Origin: an uncultured Collinsella sp.
GTDB taxonomy: Bacteria > Actinomycetota > Coriobacteriia > Coriobacteriales > Coriobacteriaceae
Assembly: GCA_900540905.1 (NCBI GenBank)
Contig: UQHR01000006.1
Location: forward strand, 20,051 to 84,050
Direction: 5' to 3'
DNA length: 64,000 nucleotides
Each line of letters begins with the position of its first letter. Within the stretch, counting starts at the first letter, position 1. Under the pieces are notes generated by a model, which saw nothing but the letters and a program-made list of their open reading frames with translations, was not told the origin of the DNA and searched no databases. A program made the position numbers and the translations under genes. Positions 23,840 to 32,507 of this stretch are shown here, piece after piece.

Positions 23840-24053
23840 GGCACGGGCCTGTTTGGGTTTCCGCTAATTGTGTTCGATATTGTTCAGATTGGTTTAAAAA
23901 CCGTTCACGGGCGAAAAGTGACCGTTCATAGCTTGAAATTACGTTTTGCGCTGTTCTTTTTTGTTTGAATGTTAATGTTTCTGCCATACAGAACGCAGCG
24001 CGTATGCCCGGACGCGATGCTCTCCATTGGTTCATATGTGAAAGGAACGCAAT
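23840..24053 (+). promoter_or_regulatory. lacF upstream region
   Basis: Contains ACCGTTCAC (23900-23908) and ACCGTTCAT (23920-23928) as a tandem pair, the same word family seen at 4202-4231 and elsewhere. No gene. Confidence 0.4.
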
Positions 24054-24392
24054 ATGGCAACCAAAGAAGAAATCTCGATGGTTGGATTCGAGATTGTCGC
24101 ATACGCAGGTGACGCCCAGACCGATCTGCTTGCAGCGCTCGATGCTGCTCGCGAGGGTGACTTTGAGAAGGCCGAGCAGCTGCACAAGGATGCCAGCGAT
24201 GCGCTCATCGGTGCCCACGACACGCAGACCAAGCTGCTTTCGCAGGAGGCCGGCGGTGGCGAGATGGAGATGACCTTCATCATGGCTCACGCTCAGGACA
24301 CCCTCATGACCACTATGATCCTGGAGAAGCAGGCCCGCTTTACCATCGATGCCTACAAGCGCATCGCCGAGCTCGAGGCCAAGCTCGCCTAA
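24054..24392 (+). CDS. lacF: Lactose/cellobiose PTS IIA component
   Basis: 112 residues, all helical, the usual size of IIA-Lac. The phosphorylation motif IMAHAQDTLMT has His79, and the N-terminal helix VGFEIVAYAGDAQTDLL is typical. It forms a trimer that moves phosphate from HPr to the Cys of IIB. Its expected partner lacE is 1.6 kb away in the opposite orientation and truncated, so its present partner may be encoded elsewhere. AAAGGAACGCAAT precedes the ATG; a strong terminator follows. Confidence 0.93.
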   Translation: MATKEEISMVGFEIVAYAGDAQTDLLAALDAAREGDFEKAEQLHKDASDALIGAHDTQTKLLSQEAGGGEMEMTFIMAHAQDTLMTTMILEKQARFTIDAYKRIAELEAKLA

Positions 24393-24420
24393 CGAGCCCT
24401 CACAACCAAGTCCCCTTCCA

Positions 24421-24455
24421 AAAGCTCTGCCGCAAACCCGCGGCAGGGCTTTTTC
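24421..24455 (+). terminator. Terminator of lacF
   Basis: AAAAGCTCTGCCGC pairs with GCGGCAGGGCTTTT around AAACCC, then TTTTC. Confidence 0.9.
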
Positions 24456-24468
24456 TGTTCTCCTTCAA

Positions 24469-24593
24469 GTTGCGGTGAAATAGGGACTGAATAGGGGCCG
24501 GCGGGCACAAAACAATCCCTATTCCACCGCAACTCATCCGGAGATAGTCATTGGGGACGTTCTTAAACGACTAGTCATTGGGGACAGTCTTGG
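24469..24593. repeat. Inverted repeat plus tandem TAGTCATTGGGGAC words
   Basis: AGTTGCGGTGAAATAGGGA (24469-24487) pairs with 24517-24535, one mismatch. Then TAGTCATTGGGGAC occurs at 24546 and 24572, the same word family as at 63870-63924. Confidence 0.7.
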
Positions 24594-24678
24594 TGCGCTC
24601 TGTTCGTCTTCCCGTTCGTTTTTTGCTCGGTGGGTATACTTCCTTTCGCATTAAACGCCGGACTGAGGAGGTATCCAA

Positions 24679-25701
24679 ATGCCGGACAACGGATCGATTC
24701 AAAAGAAAGACGCGCACGAGATGACTCATGGGCGTCCTGTCCAGATAACCGAGCATACGACGGTAACCGAGCTGCAGCCCAGCCTGTCCGATGTCGTGTG
24801 CGCAAACAAAAAGCTGCAGATTGGCTTTATCGTTGCGCTCGTGGTACTGGCGCTGTTGTCGGGCTTTGTAGCTCGTCCGCATTTTGCCGATACCAAGACC
24901 TGGGACTCCACCATCGAGGTCATCGATCAAAAGAAGGGCAATGTTTTGGCGCTCACGACCTCGTGCGTCGCCCTATCTGCGGGTATCACCGCGCTGCCGG
25001 GCGATACGGGAACGCCGGTTGCCGAGCAGCTCGCGCAGCTTTCGGGAAACTTGGGTATCGTGCTTGCCGTGCTCTATCTTGAGAAATATCTGCTGACCAT
25101 TTTGTGGTCGGTTGGCCTGGGCATCCTAATTCCGTTTGCGTTGGTGCTCTTTGCGGTGTCGCTCGGCATTCACGGGCGCTGGAGCACGAGCACTGTCCTG
25201 CGCCGTGTGGCGACACGCGTACTGGTGGTTGCCGTAATCGGCATGGCGCTCGTGCCCGCGAGCGTATGGGTGTCGCAAAAGGTCGATGAAACGTATCGCG
25301 TAAGTATTGAGCAAGCTGAGCAAAAGGCTGCGGACGCAGCCGACACCACGGACAAGTCAGCCGAGACCAGCTCAAAATCGAACAAGAAAAAATCCGAGGC
25401 CACGGAGTCCAAAAACGTGCTCGAGCAGTTGACCGATGGGGCATCGAGCCTTGTTACGTCGGTAACCAGTGGTGCCAAGCAGATGACCGACGAGATCGTG
25501 CAGCAGGTGACCGATCTCATCGAAGGCGTCATCGTGATGATCGTGACCTCGTGCGTGATTCCATTGCTGGTGCTCGCGGCGTTTTTGTGGCTGGGACACA
25601 CGCTGTTGGGGATTGATATTTCCGGGCCAGCGAACTATTTGACGGGCCGCTTTTTGAGCGCTCCGTCCAAGCATGTCAAGAAGGGTGGGCAGCCTGAGTA
25701 G
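24679..25701 (+). CDS. Hypothetical multi-spanning membrane protein
   Basis: 340 residues. Membrane segments are at about 46-66, 128-160 (one long or two), 177-198 and 280-305. Between the last two lies a long Lys/Ser/Thr-rich, coiled region (about 207-270; STSKSNKKKSEATESK-like composition). The N-terminal 40 residues are cytoplasmic and hydrophilic. No family recognised and no functional residue stands out. GAGGAGG precedes the ATG. It is monocistronic between lacF and the lacAB operon with its own terminator. Confidence 0.75.
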   Translation: MPDNGSIQKKDAHEMTHGRPVQITEHTTVTELQPSLSDVVCANKKLQIGFIVALVVLALLSGFVARPHFADTKTWDSTIEVIDQKKGNVLALTTSCVALSAGITALPGDTGTPVAEQLAQLSGNLGIVLAVLYLEKYLLTILWSVGLGILIPFALVLFAVSLGIHGRWSTSTVLRRVATRVLVVAVIGMALVPASVWVSQKVDETYRVSIEQAEQKAADAADTTDKSAETSSKSNKKKSEATESKNVLEQLTDGASSLVTSVTSGAKQMTDEIVQQVTDLIEGVIVMIVTSCVIPLLVLAAFLWLGHTLLGIDISGPANYLTGRFLSAPSKHVKKGGQPE

Positions 25702-25735
25702 GCGGCAAATCGATCTTTGGAAGATCAACCGTAAG

Positions 25736-25774
25736 AAGGGCGGCCGAGACGCGTTCTCGGCCGCCCTTTTGTTT
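25736..25774 (+). terminator. Terminator after the membrane protein gene
   Basis: AAGGGCGGCCGAGA and TCTCGGCCGCCCTT are perfect arms around CGCGT, followed by TTG and more T. Confidence 0.92.
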
Positions 25775-25838
25775 GTTGAACACATGGTCGCTACGTCCGC
25801 GCCCGGCTCAAACGGTCAGCAATCATCCGTGAACGATA

Positions 25839-25916
25839 TTTGTTCAAAAAAGAACAAAGATAAACAAATAGTTGTTGCAGTTACTGTTCGAATGTGTTCA
25901 AATAAACATGAACAGT
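25839..25916 (+). promoter_or_regulatory. lacA control region with nested TGTTC/GAACA dyads
   Basis: TTTGTTC/GAACAAA (25839-25845 and 25852-25858), ACTGTTC/GAACAGT (25883-25889 and 25910-25916) and TGTTCA/TGAACA (25895-25900 and 25909-25914). They have the form of DeoR-family operators; similar words lie before the DeoR gene at 17973. Confidence 0.65.
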
Positions 25917-26008
25917 GAAGAACCGCACATTCAGATGCCCGGACCTGAACGCGATTCAACACTTCCAAACAGAAACTACGCACCTGCGTATCTCTCAAGG
26001 AGGATGTC

Positions 26009-26437
26009 ATGAGGGTTGTAATCGCTTCCGATGCCGACGGTATGTCGATGAAGGAGTCCATCAAGGAGATGCTCATCGCCGACGGTCACGAGGTCGTCGA
26101 CTATTCCGAGACCCCTGCCGCGGACTTTGTCGATTCCGCGACCGCCGTTGCCAAGGACCTGCTGGAGCACAAGGATTCCCAGGGCTTTGCATTCGATAAG
26201 TACGGCGTCGGCTCCTATATGGCCGCCGTCAAGATTAAGGGCATGGTCGTCGCCAACATTTCCGACGAGCGTTCCGCTTACATGACCCGCGAGCACAACG
26301 GCTCGCGCATGGTCACCATGGGCCCGGGCGTTGTGGGCACCGAGGTCGCCAAGAAGATCGCCCGCGAGTTCCTGCGCGCCCAGTACGCCGGCGGCCGTCA
26401 CCAGATCCGTGTCGACATGCTCAACAAGATGGCCTAA
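26009..26437 (+). CDS. lacA: Galactose-6-phosphate isomerase subunit LacA
   Basis: 142-residue RpiB/LacAB-fold protein. MRVVIASDADGMSMKESIKE gives the nucleotide-like binding loop. VVANISDERSAYMTREHNGSRM and the C-terminal FLRAQYAGGRHQIRVDML match LacA, the smaller subunit without the catalytic Cys. With LacB it turns galactose-6-phosphate into tagatose-6-phosphate. AAGGAGG lies five bases before the ATG. It is first in the lacA-lacB-lacX-lacC operon. Confidence 0.93.
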   Translation: MRVVIASDADGMSMKESIKEMLIADGHEVVDYSETPAADFVDSATAVAKDLLEHKDSQGFAFDKYGVGSYMAAVKIKGMVVANISDERSAYMTREHNGSRMVTMGPGVVGTEVAKKIAREFLRAQYAGGRHQIRVDMLNKMA

Positions 26438-26500
26438 CGAGAGCCACCGAGAACTCGAACTTCTACCTCAACTTGTGAATTCAGACGAAAGGACGTTCTG

Positions 26501-27025
26501 ATGAAGAAGACCATCGCAATCGGTTGCGACCATATCGTTACGGACGAGAAGATCTATCTGGCCGACCGCCTGGAGCAGGCTGGCTACAAGGTGCTCGACT
26601 GCGGCACCTACAGCCACACCCGTACGCACTATCCCATCTACGGCAAGGCCGTGGGCGAGGCTGTTGCCAGCGGCAAGGCCGACTTTGGCGTGGCCCTGTG
26701 CGGCACCGGCATCGGCATCACCAACGCCGTCAACAAGGTTCCCGGCGCCCGCTGCGCCCTGGTCCGCGACATGACCTCTGCCCTGTATGCCCGTCGCGAG
26801 CTCAACGCCAACATCGTGGGCTTTGGCGGCAAGATCACCGGCGAGTTCCTGATGGCCGATATCATGCTTGCCTTCCTGGAGGAGCCCTACGAGAAGACCC
26901 CCGAGCACGACGCCCTGATTGCCAAGATCGATGCCTGCAACAAGGCCGACGCCGAGGCTCAGGCTGACCCGCACTTCTTTGACGAGTTCCTCGAGAAGTG
27001 GGACCGCGGCGAGTACCACGATTAG
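26501..27025 (+). CDS. lacB: Galactose-6-phosphate isomerase subunit LacB
   Basis: 174 residues of the RpiB fold. IAIGCDHIVTDEK holds the conserved Asp10/His11, and ALCGTGIGITNAVNKVPG the active Cys67 and loop; HFFDEFLEKWDRGEYHD is the usual LacB C-terminus. It supplies the catalytic residues of the LacAB complex in the tagatose-6-phosphate pathway. AAAGGA precedes the ATG, 63 bp after lacA. Confidence 0.94.
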   Translation: MKKTIAIGCDHIVTDEKIYLADRLEQAGYKVLDCGTYSHTRTHYPIYGKAVGEAVASGKADFGVALCGTGIGITNAVNKVPGARCALVRDMTSALYARRELNANIVGFGGKITGEFLMADIMLAFLEEPYEKTPEHDALIAKIDACNKADAEAQADPHFFDEFLEKWDRGEYHD

Positions 27026-27143
27026 CGGGTATCCGGCGTAATTAACTAGTCCGTTGACGGCTCGCGTTTCTGTGGGGGGCGCGGGCCGGTTTTCTATCAG
27101 CCCTATTCACTCGGCGGGCTGGCGTAAGAAAGGGAAGGCTCCT

Positions 27144-28025
27144 ATGGAGTTTGTTCTTGATAACGGTTCTGTTCGCGTGGCACTGAGCACGGCTGGCGGA
27201 TCGTTCACTTCGATTAAAGCCAACGGTCGCGAGTACCTGTGGCAGGGCGATCCGGCGGTCTGGTCGGGCCAGGCACCCATTTGCTTTCCGATTTGCGGCG
27301 GCCTTCGTGACGGCCGCGCGATGACCATGGGCGGCCGCGAGGTCAAGCTTGCCCGCCACGGCTTTGCCCGCAAGCAGGAGTGGAAGCTTGAGGAGCAGGG
27401 CGACAGCATGGTCGCGCTGAGCCTAAGCTCTACCGACCATGCCGAGCTGCTCGAGCAGTACCCGTATCCGTTTAAGATCGTTGCTCGTTACACGATCGAT
27501 TCGGAAAAGGTGGCCGTGTCGTACGAGGTGACCAATGAGGGCACTGAGGACATGCCGTTCTTTGTGGGCGGTCACCCCGGCTTTAAGTGCCCGCTCGACG
27601 AGGGCGAGTCCTATGACGACTACGAGCTCCGTTTTGAGCAGCGTGAGGCCACCGAGCTCTGTACTGCCGTTCCCTCGACGGGCCTGATTGATGTTGAGCA
27701 TCGCAGCAAGAACCCGATGGTTGGCCATGACCTGCCGCTGACCCACGAACTCTTCGACTTCGCGGAGACCATCTTTGACGTGCTCGAGAGCCGCGTGGTT
27801 ACGCTGACCAAGAAAACCGAGGACAAGGGCGTGCGCCTGACGTTCCCCGATATGCCATACCTGATTGTGTGGAGCAAGCCCGAGGGCGACTTTGTGGCTG
27901 TGGAACCGTGGGGCGACCTGTCCACCTGCTCCGACGAGGACGATATTCTGGAGCACAAGCGTGGCTGCCTGGTTGCCAAGCCGGGGGAGACCGTCACCCG
28001 CGGCTTTGAGATCGAGATCCTTTAA
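27144..28025 (+). CDS. lacX: LacX-type aldose 1-epimerase-like protein (copy 2)
   Basis: 293 residues from the ATG at 27144 (GAAAGGGAAGG upstream; the open frame to 27054 has no ribosome site). Same length and motifs as copy 1 at 12161: SFTSIKANGREYLWQGDP, PICFPICGGLRD, GGHPGFKCPL, VAVEPWGDLSTCSDEDD. It lies in the full lac operon, which is the classical place of lacX, so this is probably the ancestral copy. Role as an anomerase for galactose derivatives is inferred from the fold. Confidence 0.88.
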   Translation: MEFVLDNGSVRVALSTAGGSFTSIKANGREYLWQGDPAVWSGQAPICFPICGGLRDGRAMTMGGREVKLARHGFARKQEWKLEEQGDSMVALSLSSTDHAELLEQYPYPFKIVARYTIDSEKVAVSYEVTNEGTEDMPFFVGGHPGFKCPLDEGESYDDYELRFEQREATELCTAVPSTGLIDVEHRSKNPMVGHDLPLTHELFDFAETIFDVLESRVVTLTKKTEDKGVRLTFPDMPYLIVWSKPEGDFVAVEPWGDLSTCSDEDDILEHKRGCLVAKPGETVTRGFEIEIL

Positions 28026-28081
28026 CGAGCTATCGTATGTTTGGGGCCGCGCGTGCCGTGCCCCGGAAACAGGAGTTCAAT

Positions 28082-29017
28082 ATGATTCTGACCGTTACCA
28101 TGAACCCGTCGATTGATACCCGTTACCAGCTCGACAAACTGGTCATCGACGATGTTAACCGCGTAACGCCCGAAAAGACCGCCGGCGGTAAGGGCCTCAA
28201 CGTGAGCCGCGTGCTTCTGCAGCTGGGCGACGACGTGCTCGCGACCGGTCTGCTGGGTGGCCACATGGGTGCCTATATGGCCGAGCTTATGGATGCCGAT
28301 GGCGTCAAAAACGACTTTGTGCCCATCGCCGGCGAGACGCGCATTTGTCTGAATATCCTGCACGAGGGCAATCAGACCGAGCTGCTGGAGAGCGGCCCGC
28401 AGATCGCCCCGGCCGAGCTCGAGGCCTTTACGGCCAAGTTCGCCGAGCTCGCAGCGAAGGCGGACGTCGTGACGCTTTCGGGCTCGCTGCCGCGCGGCGT
28501 CGATGCCGGCTACTATGCCGAGCTCGTCAAGATCGCCGAGGGGGCGGGCGCCAAGGTGCTGCTCGACACCTCGGGCGCATCGCTGGAGGCCGCACTGGAG
28601 TCCGACGCTAAGCCTGAGCTCGTAAAGCCCAACCTGACCGAGATTAACGGCCTGCTGGGTACGTCCTTTACGACCGATGATGTCGATGCCCTGCGCGAGG
28701 CGCTTGCCGCCGATGACCGTTTTGCCGGTATCCCCTGGGTTGTCGTTTCGATGGGCGCTGCCGGTTCGGTGGGCTTCCATGAGGGCCGCGCGTTCCGCGC
28801 CAAGACGCCCGCGATTGCGGCTGTGAACGCAACGGGTTCCGGTGACTCGACCATCGCCGGCTTTGCGCATGCCATTGCAGCTGGCGCCGACGACGTCACG
28901 GTGCTCAAGACCACCAATACCTGCGGCAAGCTCAACGCCATGGATCCCAAGACCGGCCACCTGGTCATGGACCGCTGGGATGAGATCTTCAACAACGTTG
29001 AAGTAACGGAGCTTTAG
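28082..29017 (+). CDS. lacC: Tagatose-6-phosphate kinase (copy 2)
   Basis: 311-residue PfkB kinase, 57 bp after lacX copy 2. GGKGLNVSRVL and NATGSGDSTIAGF with Asp255 are intact. It makes tagatose-1,6-bisphosphate from the LacAB product. No lacD aldolase follows; the class II aldolase at 39051 could take that step. CAGGAG precedes the ATG at 28082; the frame upstream of it is not coding. Confidence 0.92.
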   Translation: MILTVTMNPSIDTRYQLDKLVIDDVNRVTPEKTAGGKGLNVSRVLLQLGDDVLATGLLGGHMGAYMAELMDADGVKNDFVPIAGETRICLNILHEGNQTELLESGPQIAPAELEAFTAKFAELAAKADVVTLSGSLPRGVDAGYYAELVKIAEGAGAKVLLDTSGASLEAALESDAKPELVKPNLTEINGLLGTSFTTDDVDALREALAADDRFAGIPWVVVSMGAAGSVGFHEGRAFRAKTPAIAAVNATGSGDSTIAGFAHAIAAGADDVTVLKTTNTCGKLNAMDPKTGHLVMDRWDEIFNNVEVTEL

Positions 29018-29018
29018 A

Positions 29019-29158
29019 GTTACGCGGTTTTACCAAACCGCGTAACGGCTCGACGCTGCGCGGGCCGCATTTGGACAATCTGACGTTCAACTTCAAGGGC
29101 GCGACCAGAAGGTCAGCGCCCTTTCGTTTCACGTCACCTTGTCTCAAATGCGGCCCGC
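29019..29158. repeat. Stem-loop and large composite inverted repeat after the lac operon
   Basis: GTTACGCGGTTT/AAACCGCGTAAC (29019-29046) is a tight hairpin after lacC. Then GCGGGCCGCATTTG (29059-29072) pairs with 29145-29158, TGACGT (29081) with ACGTCA (29131), and AAGGGCGC (29095) with GCGCCCTT (29116), one nested cruciform of about 100 bp. Confidence 0.75.
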
Positions 29159-29274
29159 TCGCTGCCGTTGCCAAAACATCGGCGTTGCCTTGCTTCGGGA
29201 ATGCGGCAGATAGAGACGTTCCTTTTTTGCCGGCAGTTTGGGACACTCCTTACGGGACACCCCCTCCACAGCGC

Positions 29275-30576
29275 CTATGCCAGCTTGTCGATTTGCCCAA
29301 TCTCCCAGAGCGGAATGTTGACGAGCGTGCTCTCGTCTCTATATGCCGCTAACGATGTTCTCACGCAGCGCTCGAGCTTGAACTTCTCGCAGGCAATCCT
29401 CAGGCTCTTTGCTTTGAGATTCTCTGCTGCCTTGACCTCGAGCGGAAGCACGGTCCCCGCATGGTCGATGGCAAAGTCAGTCTCTGCATTGCCGGAGGAG
29501 GATGACCAATACGCGGGAGTTTTGCCTTGGAGCAAAAGCTCCTGTGCGACGTATTGCTCGGTCAGCGAGCCTTTGAACTCCGTAAAAACAGCGGGCCCGT
29601 TCAGAACAATGGCTGGCGTGAGGCCGGAGAGTGCTCCGAGGATGCCGGTGTCGATGCAGAACAGCTTGAAGCCCGAGAGATCCTCGTAGCTTGTGAGCGG
29701 TGCTCTTAGGGCGGAAACACGTGGTACCTTATGAACGATTCCATAGTCCATGAGCCACTGGAGGCTTTCCTCAAAATCGCGTGCGCGCGCCCCGGGACGA
29801 AGCGCGCCGTAGACGAACTTCTTGTTTTCCTTTGCGAGCTGGCCGGGAAGGGATTTCCAAACCAGCCTCATGCGCTCGACGATGCGGGCTGGCGCATGCT
29901 TGCCAAAATCGGATTCATAAGCTTCGATGATTTGCTGCTGAAGCCTGCGGGCCTCGATGAAATCGTGGGAGGCGGCGAAAGCGGAGACAACTTCTGGCAT
30001 GCCACCGACAACGAGGTATTCCTTGAGCAGGCGCTCGAGCTTTTCGGAAACGTTTGTCAGCAGGTCCATGTCTGCGGCAAGGATGGCATCTGCGAGCGGA
30101 TCGCCATCGACGGCACGAACGAACTCGACAAACCCCATGGGGCGCATGGTGAGCTGGTCGATCTTGCCGACGGGGAACGACTCGTTTTCGCGTCGGAGCG
30201 CGAGCCCCATATAGGAGCCGGCTGCCACGATATGGTATTCCGGCGCCAGCTCGTTGAAGTATTTGAGCGAGGTGATGCCACGCGGTGCCTCTTGGATTTC
30301 GTCGAAGATGATGAGCGTGTCTGTCGGCGTTATGGTCTGGCCGCGCAGGAGCTCTATCTGGGAGATGATGCGTTTGGGGTCAAGGCTTCCGTCGAACAGC
30401 GAACGTGCGCCCGGTTCGAGCATAAAGTCAAAGCGGATGACGTTTTGATACTGCTGGCCTGCGAATTCGTTAAGAAGCCAGGTTTTTCCCGTCTGGCGGG
30501 CCCCCTTAAGCAGGAGGGGCTTGCGGTTTGCCCTAGATTTCCAAGCGATGAGTTCGTCCATTAGCTGTCGCTGCAT
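29275..30576 (-). CDS. AAA_14/DUF4143 ATPase
   Basis: 433 residues. Walker A is GARQTGKT (25-32), Walker B lies in TLIIFDEIQEAP (about 94-105), and the sensor region with AAGSYMGLALRR follows. The C-terminal half is a DUF4143 domain ending in a PD-(D/E)XK-like segment (AETDFAIDHAGTVLPLEVKAAE) resembling an endonuclease fold. These genes are common accessory genes of gut bacteria with no proven role. AGGAGG precedes the ATG. A 33-bp tandem repeat lies 45 bp upstream of the start and a 23-bp imperfect direct repeat flanks the gene. Confidence 0.88.
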   Translation of the reverse strand: MQRQLMDELIAWKSRANRKPLLLKGARQTGKTWLLNEFAGQQYQNVIRFDFMLEPGARSLFDGSLDPKRIISQIELLRGQTITPTDTLIIFDEIQEAPRGITSLKYFNELAPEYHIVAAGSYMGLALRRENESFPVGKIDQLTMRPMGFVEFVRAVDGDPLADAILAADMDLLTNVSEKLERLLKEYLVVGGMPEVVSAFAASHDFIEARRLQQQIIEAYESDFGKHAPARIVERMRLVWKSLPGQLAKENKKFVYGALRPGARARDFEESLQWLMDYGIVHKVPRVSALRAPLTSYEDLSGFKLFCIDTGILGALSGLTPAIVLNGPAVFTEFKGSLTEQYVAQELLLQGKTPAYWSSSSGNAETDFAIDHAGTVLPLEVKAAENLKAKSLRIACEKFKLERCVRTSLAAYRDESTLVNIPLWEIGQIDKLA

Positions 30577-30620
30577 ACTGCCTCCTAACGATCATGGTTA
30601 GTATAAGACCGTTTCGGTCT

Positions 30621-30707
30621 TTCCATCGAAAAATGTGGGAGGTAACCACGTTTTTCCATCGAATAATGTGGGAGGTAACCACGTTTTTCCATCGAATAAT
30701 GTGGGGT
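30621..30707. repeat. 33-bp tandem repeat, about 2.7 units
   Basis: CCATCGA recurs at 30623, 30656 and 30689 (period 33); units contain ATGTGGGAGGTAACCACGTT with its internal dyad GGTaACC. It lies upstream of the DUF4143 ATPase start (30576), in its promoter zone. Confidence 0.85.
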
Positions 30708-30791
30708 TTAGGTCGGCACCTGGGGCGCTCCTTCTCTGCCGGCAGTTTGGAACACTCCTTGTTTTGGTGCAAATTAGCTACCCTTGCATCA

Positions 30792-30831
30792 GAAAACGGC
30801 GCCCGTCGGCGATGTTGCCGGCGGGCGCCGT
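30792..30831 (-). terminator. Terminator of the galK-galT operon
   Basis: ACGGCGCCCG (30796-30805) pairs with CGGGCGCCGT (30822-30831) plus inner pairs; the minus strand continues TTTTCT. Confidence 0.88.
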
Positions 30832-30878
30832 GGTCGTGTAGGCGCTATTTGTTAAGTGCGTGCGTTCGAGCTCGCGTG

Positions 30879-32507
30879 CTACAGCGAGTCGATAAAGCGC
30901 TGCTGGGCGGCGCGTCCTGCCTCGTCCCATTTAAAGACGCCGGCGTTGTCGAGCACGTGGCCAAACACCACGCCCACCTCCTCGTGCAGGATATCGATGG
31001 CGTTGTCGGTCGTAAGTTCATCGGCGCGGCGTGCAAAGACATCCTCGGCCCATGCGGCGTGGCTGCGGCAAAGGTCGTCGCCCTCGAGTGCGGCGCCAAG
31101 GTCGTAGCTTGCGTCGACCTTGGCGGCCAGCAGGTGCTCGCGGACGGCGCCGAGCTCGGGAACCAGGCGTGGCGGCAAAATGGCCAGGCCCATGACCTCG
31201 ATCAGGCCGATGTTCTCCTTCTTAATGTGGTGGTACTCGGCATGCGGGTGGAATACGCCCAGCGGATGCTCGTCAGTCGTGATGTTGCAGCGAAGCGCCA
31301 GGTAGGCCTCGTAGATTTCGCCGCCGGCATTGCCGCGGGAGTCGACGCGGCGGATGACGGGCGTCACGGTGTTGTGCGCCACGCCATCGGCTGTGTACGC
31401 GATGACGCCCACAGACTCATCGGTCCACTCGCGCCAGGCGAGGATAATCTTCTCGGCAGCGTCGAGCAGCTGGGCGCGGTCATGCGAGCGCAGGCGCAGC
31501 ACCGAGAGCGGCCACTGCAGCACGGTACCGCTAACCTGATCAAATCCGGGCACGCTAAACTGCGAGATCTCGGCGGCGTGCATCATGGGGAACTCGTGCG
31601 CGCCGCCCTGGAAGTGGTCGTGCGACAAGATCGAGCCGCCCACGATAGGCAGGTCGGCGTTGGAGCCAATAAAGTAGTGCGGGAACAGGTCCACAAAATC
31701 GAGCAGGCACGTCAGGCCCTTGCGGTCAACGTGCATAGGGCGATGCTCGGAGCTCATGGCAATGCAGTGCTCGTTAAAGTACGCGTACGGGCTGTATTGG
31801 AAGCCCCAGCGCTCGCCGTCGAGCTTAATGGGGATAACGCGCAGATTCTGGCGGGCGGGATGGGCGCCGCCGTCGGCTGCAGCGGAGCGTCCGGGATAGC
31901 CTTCGTTTTCGATGCAGAGCTGGCAGGCGGGATACTTCTCGCCCGTGTTTTTGGCGGCGCCGGCCGCGGCAATATCGCGCGGGTCCTTTTCGGGCTTTGA
32001 CAGGTTGATGGTAATCTCGAGGTCGCCCCAGTTGGTGGGGGTGCTCCATTTGATATTGCGCGCGATGGCGGCGCGGCGCACGTAGCCGGCGTCGCAGCAC
32101 AGACCGTAGAACCAGTCGGTCGCGGCGCGGGGCTCGTTGACGCCCATGCGGCCGTTGAACTCCTCGTTTACAACCGAAGGCCTCGGCATGAGTGCGCCCA
32201 TGATGCGCATGGCGATGCGGTCGCGGCCCGATGCCGTATCCTCGGCAGCGCCGTTGGCAACGGCGGCCTCGGAAAGCGCGGCAAGCGTGCCTTCAAGGTC
32301 AAAGTCGGGCAGGGTATCGGGGTGCAAGGGCGAGAGTTTCTCGACCTGGAGCGCCCAGGCCATGTCGAGCGCCGGGCCCGTAGCACCGATGCACTCGAGA
32401 ATGGTGTTATACGCCCAGATGCGATCGTCCTGGCCGATCATCGATCGGTGGATAGCGTATTCGATCAGGTTCTGCGCGGCCTCGCGCACGTCGGTCATTA
32501 CAGCCAT
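30879..32507 (-). CDS. galT: Class II galactose-1-phosphate (hexose-1-phosphate) uridylyltransferase
   Basis: 542 residues, the long class II form found in Gram-positive bacteria. ATDWFYGLCCDAGYVRR and IKWSTPTNWGDLEITINLSK near 125-170, the His-rich active region VGGSILSHDHFQGGAHEF and the C-terminal GVFHPHAEYHHIKKENIGL are present. It exchanges UMP between UDP-glucose and galactose-1-phosphate in the Leloir pathway. The ATG at 32507 follows AAGGGGGG at about ten bases and overlaps the galK end; an alternative ATG at 32498 overlaps the galK stop (TAATG). Either way translation is coupled to galK. Confidence 0.93.
   Translation of the reverse strand: MAVMTDVREAAQNLIEYAIHRSMIGQDDRIWAYNTILECIGATGPALDMAWALQVEKLSPLHPDTLPDFDLEGTLAALSEAAVANGAAEDTASGRDRIAMRIMGALMPRPSVVNEEFNGRMGVNEPRAATDWFYGLCCDAGYVRRAAIARNIKWSTPTNWGDLEITINLSKPEKDPRDIAAAGAAKNTGEKYPACQLCIENEGYPGRSAAADGGAHPARQNLRVIPIKLDGERWGFQYSPYAYFNEHCIAMSSEHRPMHVDRKGLTCLLDFVDLFPHYFIGSNADLPIVGGSILSHDHFQGGAHEFPMMHAAEISQFSVPGFDQVSGTVLQWPLSVLRLRSHDRAQLLDAAEKIILAWREWTDESVGVIAYTADGVAHNTVTPVIRRVDSRGNAGGEIYEAYLALRCNITTDEHPLGVFHPHAEYHHIKKENIGLIEVMGLAILPPRLVPELGAVREHLLAAKVDASYDLGAALEGDDLCRSHAAWAEDVFARRADELTTDNAIDILHEEVGVVFGHVLDNAGVFKWDEAGRAAQQRFIDSL

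Noticed and set aside
30621..30707. 33-bp tandem repeats as a CRISPR array
   Set aside because: Units follow each other without unique spacers, there are fewer than three full units and no cas gene is near.
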